A stretch of DNA of 5,001 nt from an uncultured Pseudorhodobacter sp. Lineage in GTDB: Bacteria; Pseudomonadota; Alphaproteobacteria; Rhodobacterales; Rhodobacteraceae. The stretch is from assembly GCA_937910975.1 (NCBI GenBank), contig CALEMZ010000466.1, positions 1 through 5,001 on the forward strand. Reading direction: 5' to 3'. Shown here piece after piece: positions 1-5,001 of the stretch (positions within the stretch are counted from its first letter, which is position 1; every line of letters begins with the position of its first letter). A program made the translations under genes and the position numbers. The notes under the pieces are model-generated. The model saw only the letters and a program-made list of their open reading frames with translations. It did not search any database and was not told the DNA's origin.

Positions 1-945
1 GCGATGACGGTGCTGCTGAAAGACGCGATGCAGCCAAACCTCGTGCAGACGTTGGAAAACAATCCGGCCTTCGTGCATGGTGGCCCCTTCGCCAATATCG
101 CACATGGTTGCAACTCGGTTATTGCGACCAAGACTGCACTGAAACTGGGGGAATATGTGGTGACAGAGGCGGGCTTCGGTGCCGACCTCGGCGCAGAAAA
201 GTTCATGAATATCAAGTGCCGCATGGCGGGCCTCGCGCCGGATGCGGTGGTTTTGGTGGCCACGGTGCGCGCGATGAAGATGAACGGCGGCGTGGCGAAG
301 GCAGATTTGGGGGCTGAGAATGTGGATGCCGTCAAGAAGGGCTGCCCGAACCTTGGCCGCCACATTGGCAACCTAAAAAGCTTTGGCGTGCCAGTGGTTG
401 TGGCGATCAATCATTTTGTGTCTGACACCGATGCCGAAGTGCAGTCCGTAAAAGACTATGTAGCGACCCAAGGGGCTGAGGCGATTTTGTGCAAGCATTG
501 GGCCCATGGCTCTGCTGGCATTGAGGAACTGGCGCATAAAGTGGTGCAACTGGCCGAAAGCGGTGCGGCCCATTTCGCGCCCTTGTACCCCGATGAGATG
601 CCGTTGATGCAAAAGATCGAGACCATCGCCAAGCGGATTTACCACGCTGATGAAGTGCTGGCCGACAAGTCGATCCGCGCGCAACTGAAGGTTTGGGAAG
701 AGGCTGGCTATGGCCATTTCCCGATCTGCATGGCGAAAACGCAGTACTCGTTCTCGACTGACCCGAACCTGCGCGGCGCACCTGTGGGCCATTCGGTGCC
801 GGTGCGCGAAGTGCGGCTTTCGGCGGGCGCAGGCTTTATCGTGGCGATCTGCGGCGAGATCATGACTATGCCGGGCCTGCCGCGTGTGCCATCGGCAGAG
901 GTGATCCGGCTGAATGAGGACGGGCAGATCGAGGGGCTGTTCTGA
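1..945 (+). CDS. fhs: Formate--tetrahydrofolate ligase (10-formyl-THF synthetase), C-terminal part, 5' truncated by window edge
   Basis: This cytoplasmic enzyme makes 10-formyltetrahydrofolate from formate, ATP and tetrahydrofolate, and feeds the one-carbon pool used for purines and formyl-Met-tRNA; it can also run towards formate. The reading frame is already open at base 1, so the ATG at base 4 is internal. About 314 codons remain, against roughly 555-560 residues for the family, so the N-terminal part with the ATP-binding P-loop lies outside. Numbering from that internal Met, visible family blocks are PFANIAHGCNS (28-38), TEAGFGADLGAEKF (54-67), VATVRAMKMNGG (85-96), CMAKTQYSFS, and the C-terminal block MPGLPRVPSAE ending in IEGLF. 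The VATVRA block matches the known family signature except for Met where Leu is usual, a conservative change. The secreted-protein gene follows after 17 bases and folD follows that, so a one-carbon operon is likely. The identification is firm; only the 5' end is unseen. Confidence 0.97.
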   Translation, partial: AMTVLLKDAMQPNLVQTLENNPAFVHGGPFANIAHGCNSVIATKTALKLGEYVVTEAGFGADLGAEKFMNIKCRMAGLAPDAVVLVATVRAMKMNGGVAKADLGAENVDAVKKGCPNLGRHIGNLKSFGVPVVVAINHFVSDTDAEVQSVKDYVATQGAEAILCKHWAHGSAGIEELAHKVVQLAESGAAHFAPLYPDEMPLMQKIETIAKRIYHADEVLADKSIRAQLKVWEEAGYGHFPICMAKTQYSFSTDPNLRGAPVGHSVPVREVRLSAGAGFIVAICGEIMTMPGLPRVPSAEVIRLNEDGQIEGLF

Positions 946-962
946 GCGTTGGGTCAAATCTG

Positions 963-1688
963 ATGAAACAATTGGCAACAGCGTTGGCCAGCACGTTCTT
1001 TCTTTGCGCTGCTTTCGCTGTTGCCGAACCACGGGTTTATACGACCAGCTTTGAGGATGTCAGCGATTTTGATGGGTTTTATATTGTGCCGCAGGATCAC
1101 AAGGGAGCCAGATCACACGATCTGTCAACCGAACAGATCCGGTCGGCGCGATACGCGCATAAGGGTTGGATATACGGCGAAAACCGGGGCAGCACCCTGT
1201 TTCGCAACAATAATCACCGCGCTTATCCGACGGAACAGCTATATAAACTTGCGGGAGGGGGCTCCAAAATCCCTGTTGAGATTGAATTCTGGGTATGGCT
1301 GGATATGGAGAGTGCAGCAGAGGAATGGCTTAGCCTTGCCACACTTGATCGCAGCACTTCTGTCCAGTGGGATCCGGTGCTCGTCAATCTCAGCGATGCG
1401 GGGTTTGTCCACCTGATGCATGTTCCGCGCAACGGTCAGGGGGTGCGAACCTTCCAGACTGACACCACCAATTTTCCGATGCGCCAATGGGTAAAGCTGA
1501 ACGTTCGGCTGCATTTTGATGCTAAGGAAGGCTATGCTGAAGTTCGCCAGAATGACCGGTTGGTGTCATCGGCGGAGGTGCTGCGGGGCGATGGGCTGTT
1601 TACGCAAGCTCATCTTGGCTTGTATGCGCCACCCTTGATGACGCATGGGGTGGTCTACAATGACGATCTTATTATAACCGAAATTTAA
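963..1688 (+). CDS. Secreted protein with probable concanavalin A-like (polysaccharide-lyase-like) beta-sandwich
   Basis: I do not recognise this gene by name. The 241-residue product starts with a clear Sec signal peptide: MK, a hydrophobic stretch at about residues 4-20, and an A-V-A cleavage motif, so cutting is expected after A21. There is no proper lipobox. The mature part is rich in aromatic residues and beta-prone. It begins with TTSFED (27-32), has EIEFWVWLD (107-115), then WVKLNVRLHFD (176-186) and AEVRQNDRLV (192-201), and ends with HLGLYAPP plus VVYNDDLIITEI. This order (opening FE, strand ending in a W...L motif, G/N-D turn, final 'D-D-L' strand) is typical of concanavalin A-like carbohydrate-binding or polysaccharide-lyase folds; the fold is inference and no catalytic residues can be assigned. 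It probably acts in the periplasm or outside the cell. The ATG is the only Met before residue 115 that gives the signal peptide. The Shine-Dalgarno match is poor, so coupling to fhs translation 17 bases upstream is plausible. Base composition is lower in GC than the flanking genes. Confidence 0.85.
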   Translation: MKQLATALASTFFLCAAFAVAEPRVYTTSFEDVSDFDGFYIVPQDHKGARSHDLSTEQIRSARYAHKGWIYGENRGSTLFRNNNHRAYPTEQLYKLAGGGSKIPVEIEFWVWLDMESAAEEWLSLATLDRSTSVQWDPVLVNLSDAGFVHLMHVPRNGQGVRTFQTDTTNFPMRQWVKLNVRLHFDAKEGYAEVRQNDRLVSSAEVLRGDGLFTQAHLGLYAPPLMTHGVVYNDDLIITEI

Positions 1689-1702
1689 GGTAATTAGCGG
1701 GT

Positions 1703-1708
1703 AGGGGG
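1703..1708 (+). promoter_or_regulatory. Ribosome binding site of folD
   Basis: A purine-rich AGGGGG lies five bases before the ATG at 1714 and supports that start. It is the clearest ribosome binding site at a gene start in the window. It lies in the 25-base gap after the secreted-protein gene, which leaves little room for a separate promoter and favours co-transcription. Confidence 0.7.
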
Positions 1709-1713
1709 ATGCC

Positions 1714-2604
1714 ATGACGGCAGAAATAATTGACGGTAAGGCCTTTGCGGCCAAGGTGCGGGGGCAGGTTGCCGCCCATGTGGCGCAATTGGTGGAAGAG
1801 CATGGTATCAAGCCGGGGTTGGCAGTGGTTTTGGTGGGCAGTGATCCTGCCTCGGAAGTCTATGTGAAATCCAAGGGCAAGATGACGGAGGAGGTTGGTA
1901 TGACCTCCGTCGAACATCGGTTGCCAGCCGAGACGGCAGAAGCCGATTTGTTGGTATTGATTGCAGCCTTGAATGTTGATCCCAGAATTCACGGGATTTT
2001 GGTGCAACTGCCGCTGCCGCCTCATCTAAACTCTGAACTGGTGATCAACAGTATTGATCCTGCCAAGGATGTGGACGGGTTTCACATATCGAACGTAGGC
2101 CTGCTCGGGACGGGGCAAAAGAGCATGGTACCCTGCACGCCCTTGGGTTGCCTGATGATGCTGCGCGAGCATCTCGGGTCTTTGTCGGGGCTTAACGCTG
2201 TCGTGGTGGGGCGCTCAAACATCGTGGGCAAGCCGATGGCGCAACTGCTGCTGGGCGATAGCTGCACAGTGACGATTGCGCATAGCCGGACGAAGGATTT
2301 GGCAGCGGTGTGCCGTGGGGCGGATATTCTGGTGGCAGCCGTGGGGCGACCGGAGATGATCACGGGCGACTATGTGAAACCCGGTGCTACGGTGATTGAT
2401 GTGGGCATCAACAGGATTGATGTGGGTGGTAAGACCAAGTTGGTGGGCGATGTGGCGTTTGAAAGCTGTGCTGCCGTGGCGGGCGCAATTACGCCGGTGC
2501 CAGGTGGCGTGGGGCCGATGACGATTGCCTGCCTGCTTGCCAATACGCTGACGGCGGCCTGTCGGGCCAATGGCTTGCCGGAGCCGAAGGGGCTGACGGC
2601 GTAG
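1714..2604 (+). CDS. folD: Bifunctional methylene-THF dehydrogenase (NADP+) / methenyl-THF cyclohydrolase FolD
   Basis: FolD is a cytoplasmic homodimer that oxidises 5,10-methylene-THF to 5,10-methenyl-THF with NADP+ and hydrolyses the latter to 10-formyl-THF, both reversibly. The product has 296 residues, the usual length. The N-terminal catalytic domain carries YVKSKGK (50-56) with the catalytic Lys at 54, Gln98 in ILVQLPLP and Asp121 in KDVDGFH, at the same numbers as in the E. coli enzyme as I recall it. The Rossmann NADP domain has VVGRSNIVGKP (164-174) and HSRT (190-193). The family signature PVPGGVGPMT is at 261-270. No key residue is missing. The ATG at 1714 has a good AGGGGG ribosome binding site. 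Together with fhs upstream it connects formate with methylene-THF; many bacteria keep these genes together. The insertion of a secreted-protein gene between them is the odd part. Confidence 0.98.
   Translation: MTAEIIDGKAFAAKVRGQVAAHVAQLVEEHGIKPGLAVVLVGSDPASEVYVKSKGKMTEEVGMTSVEHRLPAETAEADLLVLIAALNVDPRIHGILVQLPLPPHLNSELVINSIDPAKDVDGFHISNVGLLGTGQKSMVPCTPLGCLMMLREHLGSLSGLNAVVVGRSNIVGKPMAQLLLGDSCTVTIAHSRTKDLAAVCRGADILVAAVGRPEMITGDYVKPGATVIDVGINRIDVGGKTKLVGDVAFESCAAVAGAITPVPGGVGPMTIACLLANTLTAACRANGLPEPKGLTA
1884..1911 (+). repeat. Inverted repeat inside folD, enclosing a Shine-Dalgarno-like sequence
   Basis: GACGGAGG (1884-1891) and CCTCCGTC (1904-1911) are perfect reverse complements separated by 12 bases. 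An alternative inner pairing is GGAGGT (1890-1895) with ACCTCC (1903-1908) around a 7-base loop. The left arm overlaps GGAGGAGG (1887-1894), five bases before an in-frame ATG at 1900 (Met63 of FolD). The codons encode the conserved E-E-V-G stretch, so the Shine-Dalgarno resemblance may be a by-product of protein constraint. Confidence 0.45.
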
Positions 2605-2677
2605 CCTCGGCGGTTATTACCTCTTGCCCCTCATTCATCAGGCTCAGCACGGCTTGGTTCAGGTAGGCCCCATCGGC

Positions 2678-2704
2678 AAGCCCTTTGGCAGGCTTTGGTT
2701 TTTT
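2678..2704 (+). terminator. Weak candidate intrinsic terminator after folD
   Basis: AAGCC (2678-2682) can pair with GGCTT (2691-2695) around an 8-base loop, followed by TGG and then six T (2699-2704). A 5-bp stem is short for a Rho-independent terminator and three bases separate it from the T-run, so efficient termination is doubtful. If real, it would end the fhs-folD transcript 27 bases before the earliest ATG of the next gene. Confidence 0.25.
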
Positions 2705-2714
2705 ACTTGCCCTT

Positions 2715-2729
2715 GCCGCCGCCGCCGCC
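2715..2729 (+). repeat. (GCC)5 trinucleotide tract
   Basis: Five perfect GCC units lie directly before the ATG at 2731. Read from an upstream TTG at 2695 the tract would give a run of five prolines, which is not seen at the start of this enzyme family, so I treat it as untranslated leader. It occupies the place where a ribosome binding site would be expected. Confidence 0.7.
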
Positions 2730-2742
2730 TATGCCAAACCTT

Positions 2743-3555
2743 ATGAAACTGCTTTTTCTGGGTGACGTTATGGGCCGGGCCGGGCGCGCTGCGATTGCAG
2801 AGCGTTTACCGGGCTTGCGGGCTGAATGGGGCTTGGATTTTGTCGTCGTGAATGGCGAGAATGCCAGTGGCGGCATGGGGCTTATGGGCGCGCATGCCAA
2901 GGGTATTCTGGACGCGGGCGCCGATTGCGTGACGCTGGGCGACCATGCCTTTGACCAAAAGGACATGCAGCAATTCATTGAGACCGAGCCGCGAATTATC
3001 CGACCCTTGAATTACGCCAAGGCGGCCCCGGGCAAAGGCGCGCGGGTTTTTGAGGCGCGGGGCGGGCGCAAGGTTTTGGTGGTGCAGGCTTTGGGCCAGG
3101 TGTTCATGAAGCGGCCCTTTGACGATCCGTTCTCGGCGGTTGAGGCTGTGCTTAAGGCGCATCCTCTGGGCGGCATGGTCAGCGCCACTATTGTCGATAT
3201 GCATTGTGAGGCGACGTCGGAGAAAATGGCGATGGGCCATTGGTGCGATGGGCGCGCGAGCCTTTGTGTCGGCACCCATACCCATGTGCCAACGGCGGAT
3301 GCCCAGATCCTTGAGAAGGGCTGTGCCTATCTGAGCGATGCGGGCATGTGTGGCGATTACGACAGTGTGATCGGCATGGAAAAGCTGGAACCGATGCGGC
3401 GCTTTATCACCGGCATGGCCAAGGCGCGGTTTGAGCCGGCGGCTGGATCAGCGACCCTTTCGGGCGTTTACGTTGAAACGGATGACAGGACAGGGCGCGC
3501 AACCCGCGTGGCCATGATCCGCATCGGCGGGCGTTTGCAAGAAGCACGGCCATAA
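2743..3555 (+). CDS. YmdB/TIGR00282-family metallophosphoesterase (probable 2',3'-cyclic-nucleotide phosphodiesterase)
   Basis: This belongs to the calcineurin-like metallophosphoesterase family typified by Bacillus subtilis YmdB, a cytoplasmic dinuclear-metal enzyme acting on cyclic nucleotides. Numbering from the ATG at 2743 (270 residues; YmdB has about 264), the metal motifs are GD at 7-8 in LFLGDVMG, GEN at 38-40 with Glu39 and Asn40, LGDHAFD at 65-71, DMHCEATSEK at 152-161 with His154, and GTHTHV at 177-182 with His179 and His181. The third motif has Asp67 where YmdB has Asn (GNH), which touches a metal ligand. Starts: the ATG at 2743 puts MKLLFLGD at the N-terminus as in homologues; the ATG at 2731 would add four residues (MPNL), and a TTG at 2695 would add an unlikely proline run. 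None has a good ribosome binding site. The gene is 138 bases after folD. In other alphaproteobacteria I recall this family beside the folate gene for 5-formyl-THF cyclo-ligase, which is not seen here. Family sure; substrate not shown by the sequence. Confidence 0.92.
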   Translation: MKLLFLGDVMGRAGRAAIAERLPGLRAEWGLDFVVVNGENASGGMGLMGAHAKGILDAGADCVTLGDHAFDQKDMQQFIETEPRIIRPLNYAKAAPGKGARVFEARGGRKVLVVQALGQVFMKRPFDDPFSAVEAVLKAHPLGGMVSATIVDMHCEATSEKMAMGHWCDGRASLCVGTHTHVPTADAQILEKGCAYLSDAGMCGDYDSVIGMEKLEPMRRFITGMAKARFEPAAGSATLSGVYVETDDRTGRATRVAMIRIGGRLQEARP

Positions 3556-3593
3556 TTTCCTTTTGGGCTGTCGGTGCTTTCTGTGGTCGGCTA

Positions 3594-3603
3594 ATCTCGA
3601 GAT
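3594..3603. repeat. Ten-base perfect palindrome before the transporter gene
   Basis: ATCTCGAGAT is its own reverse complement and sits 27 bases before the transporter's ATG, overlapping the end of the upstream in-frame stop codon at 3592. It could be a small operator half, but a 10-base palindrome with no second copy nearby may be chance. Confidence 0.3.
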
Positions 3604-3630
3604 CTATCCAATTGGGGTAAGTGCGCGGAT

Positions 3631-5001
3631 ATGTTTGGCTTGGAACTCTCTGAGATGGTGCAGGCATGGGTGGCGATCGCCATTTTGCTTGGCATGTTGG
3701 TGCTTTTTGTGCGCGAGGTGTTCCCGGTTGAAGTAACGGCGCTTGCCGGCGCGGCCCTGATGCTGGTTTTGGGCATATTGCCGCAAGATGATGCGTTGCG
3801 GGTTTTATCGAACCATGCGCCATGGACGATTGCGGCGATGTTTGTGATCGTCGGGGCCTTGGTGCGCACGGGCGCGCTGGATTGGGTTACGCGTTTGGCC
3901 GTGCGCAATGTCGAGGCGCGCCCGGCAACCACCCTCGCCGGGCTGACCGTGGCAATCATTCTGATGTCGGCCTTCATGAACAACACGCCGATCGTCGTGG
4001 TGATGATTCCGGTTTTCATGCAATTGGCCAGACAGATGAAGATGTCAGCCTCCAAGTTCATGATCCCCTTGTCATATCTGTCGATTTTTGGCGGCACGAT
4101 CACGCTGATCGGTACTTCGACCAATCTGTTGGTGGATGGTGTGGCGCGGGATATGGGCATGGAACCATTCGGGATTTTTGACATAACGCCTTTGGGCCTG
4201 TTGATGTCAGCCATTGGGGTGCTTTACCTTTTTCTGTTTGCTCGCAAGGCTTTGCCGGACCGTGACAGCATGGGAATGCTGTTGGGGGACCGCGCAAAAA
4301 TGAAATTCTTTACCGAGGTGGCGGTGCCGGAGGATTCGGCGCTGATTGACCAGAAGGTGATGGATGTCGACCTGTTCAAGCGCGATTCCATGCGGGTGAT
4401 CGACGTTTTGCGCGGCGATGCCTCGTTACGCCGTGCCTTGGCTGGGGTGGAGTTGCAGGCCGGAGACCGTGTGGTTTTGCGCACGCCGATGTCCGAGGTT
4501 CTGGCGTTGCAGACAAGCAAGGATTTGCGGCAGGTCGATAAGCTGTCCTCGGTGCAAACCGAGACGGTGGAGGTGCTGATCACGCCGGGATGCGGGATGG
4601 TGGGCCGCTCGCTTGGCTCCTTGCGATTGCGGCGGCGCTATGGAGTTTATCCGTTGGCGGTGCATCGGCGCAACCAGAACATCGGGCGGCAGTTGGATGA
4701 TCTGGTGGTGCAGGTGGGTGATACCTTGCTGCTGGAAGGGGCGGCGGCGGATATTCAGCGCCTCGCGCAGGATATGGATCTGGTGGATATCAGCCAGCCA
4801 TCGGAGCGGGCCTTCAGGCGGCGCCATGCCCCGATTGTGATGGCTGTTCTGGCGGGGGTCGTGGGGCTTTCGGCGCTCAATGTGGCCCCGATTGTGATTT
4901 TGGCGCTGATTGGCGTGGCGGTTGTGCTGGTGACGCGCTGCATCGATGCGGATGAGGCTTTTGGCTTCATTGAGGGACGTTTGCTGGCGAGGATTTTTGC
5001 G
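3631..5001 (+). CDS. SLC13-family (DASS/ArsB-NhaD-like) permease with two TrkA-C domains, 3' truncated by window edge
   Basis: This is an inner-membrane secondary transporter of the SLC13-like group, whose members carry dicarboxylates, sulfate or similar anions, usually with sodium. The frame is open from the ATG at 3631 to the right edge (457 codons; relatives with this layout are near 590 residues). Hydrophobic segments lie at about 12-29, 33-50, 65-80, 101-130, 144-165 and 185-204. The first half carries the substrate/ion-site blocks SAFMNNTPIVVV (113-124) and GGTITLIGTSTNLL (154-167). Two soluble TrkA-C (RCK_C) repeats follow, about 227-295 and 311-385, each ending in the typical 'GD-x-(V/L)-hydrophobic' strand (AGDRVVLR, VGDTLLLEG). 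Membrane segments resume at about 400-434; the second half continues outside. An in-frame TAA at 3592 with no other start between fixes the ATG; GGGGTAAG about ten bases upstream is a modest ribosome binding site. It begins 75 bases after the phosphoesterase gene. The TrkA-C pair suggests ligand-gated control, but the substrate cannot be read from sequence. Confidence 0.9.
   Translation, partial: MFGLELSEMVQAWVAIAILLGMLVLFVREVFPVEVTALAGAALMLVLGILPQDDALRVLSNHAPWTIAAMFVIVGALVRTGALDWVTRLAVRNVEARPATTLAGLTVAIILMSAFMNNTPIVVVMIPVFMQLARQMKMSASKFMIPLSYLSIFGGTITLIGTSTNLLVDGVARDMGMEPFGIFDITPLGLLMSAIGVLYLFLFARKALPDRDSMGMLLGDRAKMKFFTEVAVPEDSALIDQKVMDVDLFKRDSMRVIDVLRGDASLRRALAGVELQAGDRVVLRTPMSEVLALQTSKDLRQVDKLSSVQTETVEVLITPGCGMVGRSLGSLRLRRRYGVYPLAVHRRNQNIGRQLDDLVVQVGDTLLLEGAAADIQRLAQDMDLVDISQPSERAFRRRHAPIVMAVLAGVVGLSALNVAPIVILALIGVAVVLVTRCIDADEAFGFIEGRLLARIFA

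Larger units (their letters stand above)
2605..2742. other. Intergenic region between folD and the phosphoesterase gene
   Basis: This is the longest stretch without a gene, about 138 bases. It holds a GGCTT / AAGCC / GGCTT arrangement followed by six T (2651-2704), then a (GCC)5 tract just before the next start. I see no convincing sigma70-type -35/-10 pair and no Shine-Dalgarno sequence in the last 25 bases. The reverse strand has one frame of protein-like composition, described under findings, but it lacks a start. Confidence 0.6.

Noticed and set aside
373..1032. Long open frame of about 219 codons on the minus strand opposite fhs
   Set aside because: It is antisense to clearly conserved fhs sequence, is rich in Arg/His as expected for shadow frames in GC-rich DNA, and has no recognisable domain.
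1109..1139. CAGATC occurs at 1109 and 1134 and inverted (GATCTG) at 1119-1124, forming a 6-bp stem with 4-base loop
   Set aside because: It lies well inside the secreted-protein coding region, has no T-run after it and no sign of an operator role; likely chance.
2695..2742. TTG-initiated N-terminal extension of the phosphoesterase with a proline run
   Set aside because: The family begins at the MKLLFLGD strand; the extension is translated GCC repeat with no homologous N-terminus known to me.
3544..3578. AGCAC (3544-3548) and GTGCT (3574-3578) around the phosphoesterase stop codon, a possible terminator
   Set aside because: Only five pairs with a 25-base loop and just three T afterwards; too weak to call.
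3555..3630. Search for a promoter in the 75-base gap before the transporter gene
   Set aside because: A TAATCT-like hexamer at 3592 has no -35 partner at suitable spacing, so no promoter is called.
3591..4214. Open frame of about 207 codons on the minus strand opposite the transporter gene
   Set aside because: Composition is that of an antisense shadow, while the + strand frame carries strong transporter motifs.

Overview
The window looks like chromosomal housekeeping DNA from an alphaproteobacterium, most likely of the Rhodobacterales (Roseobacter/Rhodobacter group). The basis is moderately high GC with strong G/C third-position bias, the style of the proteins, and the pairing of fhs with folD. 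The order-level assignment is inference from familiarity with the families, not from a search. All five genes lie on the + strand and are packed closely. I see no rRNA, tRNA, CRISPR array, insertion sequence or phage gene.

Layout: (1) positions 1-945 hold the C-terminal part of formate--tetrahydrofolate ligase (fhs), cut by the left edge. (2) 963-1688 encode a secreted protein of 241 residues with a signal peptide and a probable concanavalin A-like beta-sandwich; its base composition is visibly less GC-rich than its neighbours. (3) 1714-2604 encode complete FolD, the methylene-THF dehydrogenase/methenyl-THF cyclohydrolase. (4) 2605-2742 is the longest gene-free stretch, about 138 bases, with a possible weak hairpin plus T-run and a (GCC)5 tract. 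(5) About 2743-3555 encode a YmdB/TIGR00282-type metallophosphoesterase. (6) From 3631 to the right edge runs an SLC13-type membrane transporter with two cytoplasmic TrkA-C (RCK_C) domains, cut by the edge after 457 codons.

How the genes fit together: Fhs joins formate to tetrahydrofolate, giving 10-formyl-THF. FolD interconverts 10-formyl-, 5,10-methenyl- and 5,10-methylene-THF. Together they link formate to the folate one-carbon pool. The short gaps (17 and 25 bases) suggest that fhs, the secreted-protein gene and folD are co-transcribed. The phosphoesterase and the transporter have no obvious one-carbon role and may simply be downstream neighbours.

I did not find a convincing undescribed system. 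The items most worth a second look are the secreted protein placed between two folate genes, an Asn-to-Asp change in the metal-binding GNH motif of the phosphoesterase, and the leader of the phosphoesterase gene, which has alternative hairpins and no visible ribosome binding site.
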